From Nitrospirota bacterium (GTDB lineage: Bacteria > Nitrospirota > Leptospirillia > Leptospirillales > Leptospirillaceae), in assembly GCA_021801345.1 (NCBI GenBank), contig JAJYYA010000017.1, forward strand, positions 1-32,776: a stretch of 32,776 nt of DNA, written 5' to 3'. The position numbers and the translations under genes are program-made. Below, one piece after another: positions 8,980 through 15,418 of the stretch. How positions within the stretch are numbered: the first letter of the stretch is position 1; every line of letters starts with the position of its first letter. The notes under the pieces are model-generated. The model did no database searches, was not told the origin of the DNA, and was given only the letters and a program-made list of their open reading frames with translations.

Positions 8980-9261
8980 ATGTGGGTGACAGTGCCCGCT
9001 GTTCGCATGGGCCGCTTGGCCGTCGACAAAACGTTCAAAGGGCAAGGTCTCGGTGGGGCTCTCCTTGCCGATGCGCTCGACCGTGCCGTCAGTTCGGAGA
9101 TTGTCTCTTATGCCATGATAGTGGATGCAAAGGACACTGCTACAGCGGCGTTCTACCGCCATCACAGTTTTATAGCCATGCATGACAAGCCGCTTACCCT
9201 TTTCTTGCCCCTGGCAACCGTCCGGTCTGTGGAACATAAAGATTGGCAGGTCTCTTCTTGA
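8980..9261 (+). pseudogene. GNAT-family N-acetyltransferase, N-terminally truncated (TacT-like)
   Basis: 93 residues at most, from ATGTGGGTGACA. The sequence MGRLAVDKTFKGQGLGGALLADAL is the acetyl-CoA-binding motif A of GNAT proteins, with the pyrophosphate-binding pattern Q-x-x-G-x-G/A. AKDTATAAFYRHHSF and KPLTLFLPL match the C-terminal half of TacT-type toxins that acetylate aminoacyl-tRNA. Those are about 160-175 residues, so the first 70 or so are missing here. The stop codon of the nucleotidyltransferase lies just upstream, leaving no room for them. No DUF1778-type antitoxin gene is present. Most likely an inactive fragment. Confidence 0.75.
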
Positions 9262-9276
9262 CGACGCACCCAGATT

Positions 9277-9699
9277 TCACAAAATGATCTTTTTCATCGG
9301 AGCCGGAATGTCGAGCCCGGCATCGCCCGTTACGAAGATGTCGGCACCAGAGAGGATCGCCGTCGCCAGATGAAGCGCGTCGGGGGTCCGCAATCTCACG
9401 GTGTCTGCCCGCAGTTTCGCCGCCAGGAAGAGTTCCTTTCGCCCGATCGGAATCGGCTCGACAAACGCATTCGTGAGAGATTCATAGGCCATGATCAATT
9501 CTGAGTTTTTTGTCCTGAAAGGGAGCACCAGGATTTCCGTAAAGGTCAGTTCGCTCGTAATGACCCGGGCCGCCGCATGCTGGATTTCCGAAACAATTTT
9601 TTCCATGGACGTCTTGAGTGGGGGATTGCCCTCCGTGAGATAAATAATGGCATTGGCGTCTAGGTATACCGTCGCTCCTTGCCCGATCATCCCCCCCAT
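9277..9699 (-). CDS. vapC: VapC-type PIN-domain toxin
   Basis: 140 residues. It is a PIN-domain ribonuclease by motif: VYLDANAIIYL with D14, E50/E55 in ITSELTFTEIL, RTPDALHLATA with D107, and FVTGDAGL with D126. These four acidic positions form the Mg-binding site in VapC proteins that cleave tRNA or rRNA. The gene overlaps the upstream AbrB-type antitoxin gene by 13 bases on the same strand, the usual arrangement. An in-frame ATG three codons later has a better purine stretch before it and may be the true start. Confidence 0.9.
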   Translation of the reverse strand: MGGMIGQGATVYLDANAIIYLTEGNPPLKTSMEKIVSEIQHAAARVITSELTFTEILVLPFRTKNSELIMAYESLTNAFVEPIPIGRKELFLAAKLRADTVRLRTPDALHLATAILSGADIFVTGDAGLDIPAPMKKIIL

Positions 9700-9950
9700 G
9701 AGTCGCGCTCGGCGGCCAGCGATTCATCAATGTCGTTGCGGCTTCGCGAGGCTCCGTGCGACATGTGAAGGAAATCCAGAATGCTCGGCGTTTTTTTTAC
9801 TGAATCGACAATGTGCTTTGGTCGCAGAAGGATCCCATCCCGGCAAATGGATGCCTCGAGATAGTCTCCAGCTTGGAGATTGATTTTTTCCCGCAACTTG
9901 GCCGGTATGGTAACCTGGTACCTTTCTTTGACGCGAACGAGTTCTCCCAT
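9687..9950 (-). CDS. vapB: AbrB/MazE-type antitoxin (VapB)
   Basis: 87 residues. The N-terminal swapped-hairpin AbrB domain is clear: RVKERYQVTIPAKLREKINLQAGDYLEA. The C-terminal half (SILDFLHMSHGA...) would wrap the VapC toxin. It precedes the PIN gene with a short overlap. The start at 9950 has AAGGAGA seven bases upstream on the minus strand. The promoter region (9961-10017) contains a -10 TATAAT (minus strand, 9989-9994), a weak -35 TTGCCT, and a TGTCGGA/TCCGACA inverted repeat flanking the -10, suitable for autorepression. Confidence 0.9.
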   Translation of the reverse strand: MGELVRVKERYQVTIPAKLREKINLQAGDYLEASICRDGILLRPKHIVDSVKKTPSILDFLHMSHGASRSRNDIDESLAAERDSWGG

Positions 9951-9960
9951 GATGTCTCCT

Positions 9961-10017
9961 TGTCGGAAAATTTGAATTTACAACTTTTATTATATTCGGA
10001 ATCCGACAGAAGGCAAT
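9961..10017 (-). promoter_or_regulatory. vapBC promoter and probable operator
   Basis: On the minus strand, TTGCCT (10011-10016) and TATAAT (9989-9994) are spaced by 16 bases. The inverted repeat TGTCGGA (9961-9967) and TCCGACA (10003-10009) brackets the -10, and a second small palindrome TCGGAATCCGA overlaps the right arm. This is the expected layout for an AbrB-type autorepressor. Confidence 0.5.
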
Positions 10018-10289
10018 CTGGGGGGGCACCATGGCACCATAATTAGAGTTTTTCTGCGGGAGTTTTTCGATCTCTCTCCCGGACCGATTGCTGGTTTTAG
10101 CCTAAAGTTTCATCAAAAAAAGAAATTTAGACCACCTCGGCCACAAGCGCCCGGCCCGGAAGGGAGACCAATCCCGGGTTCTTAAGGCGAGGAGCATCCC
10201 GACTTCTGCAAAAACACGCCCTGCCGAGACGACTGCGGTGAGCGCCTCATGGCTCTTCTCCTCCGGCAATCCAAAGGATTGCATCAGAA

Positions 10290-10607
10290 CTACAAAACCA
10301 CCTCCAGTCCTTTTCTTTCGACAAGACTCAAAAGTTTGAGGGAGGATCCGCTTGGCCTCTTTTCTCCGATCTCCCATTTCTGCACCGTCGATACGCTGAT
10401 ATTGAGAATTTCCGCAAAGACCGCCTGACTGACATGTTCTTTTTCCCGTAAAGACTTGATCTCCTCTGGAGTCATCTCCTCGATTTCGAGATGGAGGAGA
10501 GCGTCAAACTCTTTCATGCGCCTTTTGTCGATGAGTCCAATGTTGTGTAGACCTCGGGCGGTCTCGTGCATTTCGTCAAGAATTCGACTTTTCCTTGTCT
10601 TCTTCAT
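10290..10607 (-). CDS. XRE/HigA-type helix-turn-helix antitoxin
   Basis: 105 residues. After an N-terminal helix (MHETARGLHNIGLIDKRRMKEF) comes a Cro/CI-type helix-turn-helix: IKSLREKEHVSQAVFAEILN and VSTVQKWEIGEKRPSGSSLKLL. This is the NadS/HigA pattern of antitoxins encoded after a RelE-type toxin. Its start overlaps the end of the broken relE-type gene by 32 bases, so the pair was once a toxin-first operon. The antitoxin frame is intact while the toxin is not. A further open frame downstream (10102-10290, minus) has coding-like sequence but I do not recognise it. Confidence 0.85.
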   Translation of the reverse strand: MKKTRKSRILDEMHETARGLHNIGLIDKRRMKEFDALLHLEIEEMTPEEIKSLREKEHVSQAVFAEILNISVSTVQKWEIGEKRPSGSSLKLLSLVERKGLEVVL

Positions 10608-10880
10608 CGTTTAGAACCTCCACAATCTCTCCCTCAGAGAGGTCCACTTCCAATTTCCGGTCATCTAGGCTCAACAGATCCGATGCGATCTCCTGAAGGA
10701 ACTTCCATTCCTTGGTGCTGATGTTGGACTGTTCCTTCTTTCGAACCCGTACAGAAAAAACCAACGATCGGTGCGTTTCGTTGCAACAATGACTCGGGCA
10801 CTCCCTCGCTTCCCCCGTCCCGGAAGAGGGATTCTCTTCTTGAAAAGAGATCCGCCGAGTCGGCATCGACCAATCCTCCC
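10576..10880 (-). pseudogene. RelE/HigB-type toxin remnant
   Basis: Minus-strand reading gives GGSLFKKRIPLPGRGKRGSA, then RVIVATKRTDRWFFLYGF, then, after a one-base shift near 10745, RKKEQSNISTKEWKFLQEIA and a C-terminal EVDLSEGEIVEVL. This order is that of RelE/HigB-type toxins whose usual text is FKKRIA..GRGKSGGYR...RWYFLYGFAKNERANI. The first 15-30 residues cannot be found because the sequence beyond 10880 belongs to a different relic. The frameshift and missing start make an active toxin unlikely. Confidence 0.78.
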
Positions 10881-11230
10881 CCATCTCCGAAACAGCCCCG
10901 AGAAGCCCCTTCGTCCACGGCAACATGATCACCGGCATATAGAACTGCATGAACGTGGTGACCGAGACACTCGTCCGAGCACTCGTACCGGTCAAAAATA
11001 TCGAAGACATGACCAGCGTCTGCGGACTTCTCTGCCGGACAATGCTCTGCTTGTTTTTGGCCGGCTTGCGGATCAAAATGCAGCCAGACGATGTCGTCCG
11101 CTTCGGGCGCATAGCTCCCCTCACAATGGCTCCTTCCCGGAGCCTGTCCGAAGTCGGCATCCGATTGCACCTTGTCCGGCGCAATGTCCGCGAACCTTCG
11201 GCCCCGGTCATACTTCCTCCGACCGACAAA
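10881..11230 (-). pseudogene. mazEF fragment in a rearranged mosaic
   Basis: The minus strand holds PEADDIVWLHFDPQAGQKQA at about 11045-11110, nearly the same as PEAGDIVWLHFDPQAGHEQA at the start of the intact MazF (24160-24498). Upstream, about 11115-11220, is nucleotide similarity to the end of mazE. The MazF frame is lost after some 25 residues. The part from 10881 to 11000 is not similar to the intact mazF, and I do not recognise it. At 11215-11235 the mazE-like sequence changes into vapC-like sequence, close to GGATCGGCT, which both parents share. Confidence 0.75.
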
Positions 11231-11485
11231 GGGATCGGCTCTCTTGATGCCCATCTCTTGACCTCGGTCTCGCTGTCGGGAAACGGGTTTCTCTAAACTC
11301 GCGACAAGCGGGTCCTCTCTATCGCCCAATCCCTCGGTCTCTCTTTTTCGGACGGGCAGTGATGGGAGGGCGAAGAGTCGTCCGCTCTGCTGTCAGGCCA
11401 GGGAGACTGGAAGGCTAAGGAGATCGCCTCTTCTCAATTCGAAGACGACTCCTCTCGACAAGGGGCGTCAGGAAGGAAAAGGCCG
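11229..11485 (+). pseudogene. vapC 3'-end fragment with downstream sequence
   Basis: The sequence is a diverged copy of 17388-17612: the last 42 codons of the VapC at 17149-17520 plus its downstream flank. Read on the plus strand it gives GIGSLDAHLLTSVSLSGNGFL, a stop in place of the Trp codon, then TRDKRVLSIAQSLGL. The similarity continues past the stop through CTCAATTCGAAG and GGGGCGTCAGGAAGG. The upstream part of vapC is absent, so this is a dead fragment fused to the mazE relic. Confidence 0.85.
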
Positions 11486-11619
11486 ATGAAGATGCGAATC
11501 GGCGCTGATAGGAAGTAATCTCTGTGATTGACATCCTCGTAGATCGTCTGGTTGTTCAGATCAACTTCAGGCTGGTCGATAATGACCACGTCATTGTCCC
11601 GCTGGCTAAGAACGAAAAG
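11486..11619 (-). pseudogene. Deleted third copy of the PHP-SMC ATPase/AlbA_2 unit
   Basis: Two short pieces of copy 1 are joined here in the same order and orientation. 11531-11619 matches 2767-2855 (the Walker B region, FVLSQRDNDVVIIDQP) with a handful of mismatches. 11486-11527 matches 1628-1669 (HRDYFVSAPIRIFI of the AlbA_2 protein) with one mismatch. About 1.1 kb between them is missing. The outer joins lie at short sequences shared with the neighbouring repeats (ATGAA at the left, GAAAAG at the right). The Walker B Asp-Asp pair is altered to VD.NN, consistent with decay. Confidence 0.85.
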
Positions 11620-11881
11620 GAGTTTCTCACCCGGACCGTATATTTTCCAGGAACCAGACTCAGAGTCCGAGGAAAGACACCGCATTTTCCAGAGTCTTGA
11701 TCCCTCCCAGATCCTTGGCTCCCCCACGATCGGTCACCCTCACGCAGTTGCGCTTCTCTTCGTTCACTGTGGATAGCTTACGGGAAGACTTTCACCTCCA
11801 AGGGCGCTTTCCGGTAAAGCTTGAAACGATATCATGATACTGTATATACTTTGTAAGCATCTAATCACAGGAGGTCTTTCT
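11620..11881. other. ISAs1-associated scar and parDE leader
   Basis: 11620-11690 resembles 13865-13915 (GGAACC.G.CTCAGA.TCCGAGGAAAGACACCGC), the flank of the ISAs1-type relic. The segment to about 11775 has no recognisable gene. The end of the region supplies the parD ribosome-binding site AGGAGG at about 11870. A promoter is likely within the AT-rich ATCATGATACTGTATATACT stretch near 11831, but the exact boxes are uncertain. Confidence 0.45.
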
Positions 11882-12160
11882 ATGGCAAAAGATGCCATTT
11901 TGACGATGAAATTGGAACCAGAATTGCGCGACGAGTTTATGGCCGAAACCAAAGCCGTCCATCGTCCCGCGTCTCAAGTGCTTCGCGAGCTGATGCGCGA
12001 ATTTATCCAACGTCAGCAGGAGTCCCGGGCGTATGAGGAATTCCTGCGCCGCAAGGTTGAAGCTGGACGGGTCTCGATACGAGCCGGCCGGGGCCGTCCG
12101 AACGACGATGTCGAGACCGCATTCGCCTCCATGCGTGCCCGGGAAGTGCGCCCGGAGTGA
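11882..12160 (+). CDS. parD: ParD/CopG-type antitoxin
   Basis: 92 residues from the ATG at 11882, preceded by AGGAGG about 8 bases upstream. The upstream in-frame ATG at 11834 has no site and gives an unlikely leader. The N-terminus is a ribbon-helix-helix: AILTMKLEPELRDEFMAETK and RPASQVLRELMREFI. The C-terminal part (RRKVEAGRVSIRAGRGRP) would block the toxin. The stop codon overlaps the toxin's GTG start as GTGA. The protein is expected to bind its own promoter as a dimer and neutralise the ParE-type partner. Confidence 0.9.
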   Translation: MAKDAILTMKLEPELRDEFMAETKAVHRPASQVLRELMREFIQRQQESRAYEEFLRRKVEAGRVSIRAGRGRPNDDVETAFASMRAREVRPE

Positions 12161-12456
12161 TTGTCTTTTGGACACCGGAAGCGGAGCAAGACCGGACCGA
12201 TATCTGGGATTACATTGCCGCCGACAATCTCTATGCCGCCGTACGGATGGACGAGATCTTCGGTCGGGCGGCGGCCAAACTGGCCGAGCACCCCAGTTTG
12301 GGTAAACCGGGGAAGATTTCCGGCACCCGAGAAATGGTGCTGCACGAGCACTATCGTCTGATATACGAGACCTCCGCGGATATCGTTTGGATCCTGGCAC
12401 TGGTTCATACGTCGAGAAAGTGGCCGACCGCACGGGAGTCAACTCCCCCTCCGTGA
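12157..12456 (+). CDS. parE: RelE/ParE-family toxin
   Basis: 99 residues with a GTG start, overlapping parD by four bases. The sequence follows the ParE pattern: VFWTPEAEQDRTDIWDYIA, then AAAKLAEHPSLGKPG, GTREMVLHEHYRLIYE and a C-terminal VHTSRKWP. ParE members poison DNA gyrase while RelE members cut mRNA; the two cannot be told apart reliably by sequence. The toxin end directly borders the left end of an ISNCY-type relic (about 12463), which may have trimmed its tail. Confidence 0.88.
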   Translation: MIVFWTPEAEQDRTDIWDYIAADNLYAAVRMDEIFGRAAAKLAEHPSLGKPGKISGTREMVLHEHYRLIYETSADIVWILALVHTSRKWPTARESTPPP

Positions 12457-12462
12457 ACGGCA

Positions 12463-12735
12463 GCAATTCAAAATCTACAGTCTTATTTTACTGCAACAAC
12501 TTACGCTTAGACCTAAAAAGCGCTGGACACATCGCGCGATTTCAGGCATTCTTGGGGCATGGCGACCCTTCGGATTTCGACCCCCTCTTCGAACATTCCA
12601 CCCAGCAAGGCCCAAGGACTTGTCGACAGGATTGCCGCCGCTTTCCGGGAACTTCCGGATTCCAGAAAGCCCGGGAACAATACGAAGTCCTCGATGCACG
12701 ATGCGGCATGCTCGGCTTTCTCCGTGTTCTTCCCA
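12463..12735 (+). pseudogene. ISNCY-type element, left-end fragment
   Basis: Nearly identical to 15419-15692, including the leader GCTGCAACAACTTACGCTTA (one difference) and the start of the transposase MATLRISTPSSN. The copy stops at about 12735, after ACSAFSVFF, where sequence of an ISAs1-type transposase (opposite strand) begins. It contains only about 60 codons, so it is inactive. Confidence 0.85.
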
Positions 12736-13020
12736 GGGACAGGGGCCAGTTCCGGAGGACCTGTTCGAGCGGCCTGGTTGTCGATCGTCCGAATGACCCG
12801 GTGGAGGGTGGTCCAGTTGGAAGGAACGAAGCATGTGCGAGAGGGTGATCCTGGTATCCAAGAGGTTCGAGAAACCTCCTGGGACAGCTCCAGGCCCACT
12901 GGCCCACGCCCTTGGCATGCTCGGCCCCCGAGAGGATCGCGGCGATGATGATCTTGAGGATCGAGATCGGATGGGAGTCCCTAAATGTGGTCGACGGAAG
13001 CGAATCCCACCTTCCGCCTC
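12735..13020 (-). pseudogene. ISAs1-family transposase, N-terminal fragment
   Basis: In pieces over several minus-strand frames one reads HPISILKIIIAAILSGAEHA, KGVGQWAW, ELSQEVSR..GYQDHPLA and PTLHRVIRTIDNQA. This follows the N-terminal domain of ISAs1/H-repeat transposases (RHPLPAILGLAVAALLAGA, then SLRAIAEWARELS, then PSESTLRRVLRRLD). Frameshifts and an early stop are present. The catalytic part is absent; a C-terminal fragment of the same family lies at 13950-14240. The split may reflect deletion around the vapBC pair between them. Confidence 0.68.
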
Positions 13021-13395
13021 CTACAGGATCACCAAAGCCGCCATCCTTGAAAACACCTCGAAGTCCCCGTCTCTCGTGATCAGAGGCACGTCATTGTCAA
13101 GACAACACTGGGCGATCAGGGTGTCTGGAAGGTTCGCCTTCCGGCCATGGCGTCGTGCCAATGCCCTCAGCCGTCCCGAACGTGCCCAGTATCCATCCGT
13201 CAGCGGAAGTACAGGGATCTCCATCAGGATCTCTACAAGATCCGAAGGAATCTTTGGATCGCTCAATACTTCACTGACAGTGACAGGCGCAAGGATCCCA
13301 GTGTAGTTTCGGAGAACCTGGGCAACGAGATCGACATCCGGTCCTGACTCCCCTTCCAGAAAAGCAATCAGAGAACTCGTATCGATGCAGATCAC
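13021..13395 (-). CDS. vapC: VapC-type PIN-domain toxin
   Basis: 124 residues. PIN-domain acidic residues are visible: IDTSSLIAFLEGE with D5, E42 in VTVSEVLSD, D91 in LPDTLIAQCCLD and D109/D111 in LITRDGDF. It should be a Mg-dependent ribonuclease. The start overlaps the stop of the upstream RHH antitoxin gene by four bases (ATGA). The stop codon lies at the border to an ISAs1-type fragment, yet the C-terminus (VFSRMAALVIL) looks complete. Confidence 0.92.
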   Translation of the reverse strand: MICIDTSSLIAFLEGESGPDVDLVAQVLRNYTGILAPVTVSEVLSDPKIPSDLVEILMEIPVLPLTDGYWARSGRLRALARRHGRKANLPDTLIAQCCLDNDVPLITRDGDFEVFSRMAALVIL

Positions 13396-13592
13396 GTATC
13401 GTCCCGCAGATCGTCCAGCGCGAGGGAAAACCGGACTTGGCCACGCATCTTCAGAAGACGTTCATAGGCTCGCTGGGCACGCAGGATTTCGAGTCCACGC
13501 CGGAGCGTCGGCGTGATTCCCTGCTTCGTGACCTGTTGGGCTTCTCTCAAAAGATCTTCGGGAAGCTCGACCGTAATTTTTCGTGTTTTCAT
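13392..13592 (-). CDS. vapB: Ribbon-helix-helix antitoxin (VapB-type)
   Basis: 66 residues from the ATG at 13592 (MKTRKITVELPEDLL), with GAGGGGAG just upstream on the minus strand; a 73-residue form from 13613 is less likely. The beginning is a typical RHH beta-strand and helix (TVELPEDLLREAQQVT), followed by PTLRRGLEILRAQRAYERLL. It is coupled to the downstream PIN toxin by an ATGA overlap. The C-terminal end and promoter of this gene reappear as a scar at 14622-14738. Confidence 0.9.
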   Translation of the reverse strand: MKTRKITVELPEDLLREAQQVTKQGITPTLRRGLEILRAQRAYERLLKMRGQVRFSLALDDLRDDT

Positions 13593-13667
13593 AATGCTCC
13601 CCTCTCCCCTCATTCGATTTCATCGCATCAGAAGAATACCATACCAGAATCCATACATCTATACGGC

Positions 13668-14240
13668 ATATTCCGACCACGTCAAAGTCCCCCCCCTCGA
13701 AGCCTGAGTGGAGTTGAAAAACGGAGGAAATTTTTCGGAAGTCGGAGAGGAAACGGGAAAATTTTCGGGTGAAGGGGGGATCGGGGCAAAAGTCAGGATT
13801 GTCCGGATTCCTGTCCCGAAAAAAGACGCACCAGGGCCGGCACTGCCTTTCGGGTGAGAGAAAAGGAGTTTTTTTTTCCCGGGAACCCGGCTCAGAATCC
13901 GAGGAAAGACACCGCCCGGGACGGGTTCCAGGAGAAGAACCGCAAGGATCATGCGATTTGATCCCGTCCGGAGAGGCGGAGAAGGGCGATCGCGAGATTC
14001 CTGAGAAGGGTCATGAAGACGGGCGCGGAGCCCTTTCTCGTGGCGCTTTTGTCCTCCCCCAAAACGGCGTCCCGGATCCAGTGATGGGCCTCGATGCCCC
14101 AGTGTTTGCAAGCGAGTGAAGAGAAGCCGTTCGGGGGAAGCCTTTTCCGGAGAGAGGCTTGTGACTCCGTAGATCACTTCCGTGGTTGATTGACTTACCC
14201 CCGAGTTTGGATGTTTGGCGTTCGAGCCGGAAGACCTGCA
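13668..14240 (-). pseudogene. ISAs1-family transposase C-terminus and element end
   Basis: Pieces of the C-terminal part are visible on the minus strand over shifting frames: VIYGVTSLSPEKASPERLL, then QTLGHRGPSLDP-type sequence equivalent to HWGIEAHHWIRD, then DAVLGEDKSATRKGSAP, and MTLLRNLAIALLRLSGRD. These match the end of ISAs1/H-repeat transposases. The sequence between 13668 and about 13950 would be the 3' flank and end of the element; its outer 105 bases recur at 5440-5548 and part recurs at 11620-11690. Frameshifts make it inactive. Confidence 0.72.
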
Positions 14241-14262
14241 TGTGACCGGGGAAGGAAAACTA

Positions 14263-14461
14263 AGGGGCGTCAGGAAGGGAAAAGCCGATGAAAAAGATCG
14301 CTCTCATGTCTTCGACCCTCTCTCCGGTCCCCAGATGCCGGACCGAAAAGTTTGGCGAAGATTAAGGAGGGGCTTCCGGCGGGAGACGGAGACAATCCAA
14401 AGAGTTCAAAGGTCCAGAGGAGATGCAAGGACCCAGACGCCTTCGGGACTTCCTGAAAGAA
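14263..14461. repeat. Unidentified 0.2-kb repeat, copy 1
   Basis: About 198 bases, from GGGGCGTCAGGAAGG to GGGACTTCCTGAAAGAA, are nearly the same as 17599-17796. The first 30 bases also occur at 11455-11490 and the motif GCCGATGAAAAAGATCGCTC at 16764-16783. No frame in it is recognisable and no clear terminal repeats are seen. It may be an IS end or part of a gene once carried with the VapBC cassette. Confidence 0.8.
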
Positions 14462-14621
14462 GAAGATTCTTCTGTTGCGAGACCGGCCCGCCACAAGACG
14501 GTATGCCTTCCAGGGCGTAAGATCTCCCCGTGATCGCGCGCATCCGCCGAGGTTGTGACGCACGTCTCTCCCCTTTTCCCCCGTTTCTGTCACCCTTCAA
14601 TAGGCCCACTCGGAGCGGTGC

Positions 14622-14738
14622 GCAGATCGTCCAGCGCGAGGGAAAACCGAACTTGACCACGCATCTCCAGAAGGCGTTCGTGCGATTTCGTCACATCAGC
14701 AGAATACAATATCAGAATCCATACACACATACGGCATG
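14622..14738 (-). pseudogene. vapB scar: C-terminus joined to its own promoter region
   Basis: The segment starts with GCAGATCGTCCAGCGCGAGG (as at 13410), which codes for the last residues GQVRFSLALDDLR of VapB. After AAGGCGTTC it jumps to CGATTTCGTCACATCAGCAG, equivalent to the promoter region at about 13616-13635. It continues through ATACA.TATCAGAATCCATACA. About 170 bases holding most of vapB and its start are deleted, and no toxin gene remains. Confidence 0.8.
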
Positions 14739-14825
14739 ATGCGACACCATCTTAAATCGATCGGACCACTTGGGGATCACGCCCCGGGCCATTCCTTCCA
14801 GAAGACAAGAACCAACTATATTGTA

Positions 14826-14854
14826 TTGACATATTTTTTTTATGCATTTACAAT
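14826..14854 (+). promoter_or_regulatory. brnTA promoter, probably leaderless
   Basis: A perfect -35 TTGACA (14826-14831) and -10 TACAAT (14849-14854) are separated by 17 bases. The brnT ATG at 14862 begins only seven bases after the -10, at or next to the expected transcription start, and no Shine-Dalgarno sequence lies between. The mRNA should therefore be leaderless. Confidence 0.7.
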
Positions 14855-14861
14855 AAAAAAA

Positions 14862-15125
14862 ATGGAAATTGAATTTGACACAGACAAACGCGACAAAACA
14901 CTGCGTGCGCGAGGATTGGATTTTGCGCGGGCAGGTGAGATTTTTGCCGATGTGATCATAACCATAGAAGATATCCGCAAAAACTATGGCGAAACTCGGT
15001 GGATGACTGTGGGCGCAATTGACGGTCGAATAGTTATTTTGATTTGGACGCCGCGCGGCGCGGTTCGCCGCATTATTTCCATGAGGTACGCCAATGAACG
15101 CGAAATTACCCGATACACCCAGTGA
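14862..15125 (+). CDS. brnT: BrnT-family ribonuclease toxin
   Basis: 87 residues from the ATG at 14862. BrnT has a RelE-like fold and inhibits translation by RNA cleavage. The sequence follows the family: MEIEFDTDKRDKTLRARGLDF, then FARAGEIFAD, then ETRWMTVGAIDGRIVILIW and the C-terminal RIISMRYANEREITRY with the basic and aromatic residues expected at the active site. It comes before the antitoxin and overlaps brnA by 32 bases. The upstream extension of the frame crosses the promoter and is not likely translated. Confidence 0.93.
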   Translation: MEIEFDTDKRDKTLRARGLDFARAGEIFADVIITIEDIRKNYGETRWMTVGAIDGRIVILIWTPRGAVRRIISMRYANEREITRYTQ

Positions 15126-15396
15126 AGTATGGGTTGATCAAGACGATGCACCAGAACTGACCGACGAAGATTTCGCTCGGGGAACTTGGATGATCGGAGA
15201 TCGAGTTGTATCAAAAAATGAAGCTCAATCCGTTATCAAAGAGAAACTAGGCCGGGGTCGTCCGCTAGTGAATGGTGTGCATAAATCAGTCGTGACGATC
15301 CGGCTCGATGATGACGTGCTCGCGCAGTTGCGTGCTACCGGCAAAGGATGGCAAACTCGGCTTAACGATCACTTGAGAAAATGGGTCAGTCTATAG
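15094..15396 (+). CDS. brnA: BrnA-family antitoxin
   Basis: 100 residues, starting inside the end of brnT. BrnA antitoxins neutralise BrnT and repress the operon with a C-terminal ribbon-helix-helix. Here one sees the N-terminal DDAPELTDEDFARGTW segment that contacts the toxin, GRGRPLVNGVHKSVVTIRLD, and the C-terminal DDDVLAQLRATGKGWQTRLN RHH part. Both genes look intact. The left end of an ISNCY-type element begins about 20 bases after the stop. Confidence 0.93.
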   Translation: MNAKLPDTPSEVWVDQDDAPELTDEDFARGTWMIGDRVVSKNEAQSVIKEKLGRGRPLVNGVHKSVVTIRLDDDVLAQLRATGKGWQTRLNDHLRKWVSL

Positions 15397-15418
15397 TGGA
15401 TGGAAGAGTCTAGGCACA

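Noticed and set aside
10102-10289. Coding-like minus-strand sequence after the XRE antitoxin gene
   Set aside because: A run such as SHEALTAVVSAGRVFAEVG looks protein-like, but I could not link it to any family and it has no clear start, so it is not listed as a gene.
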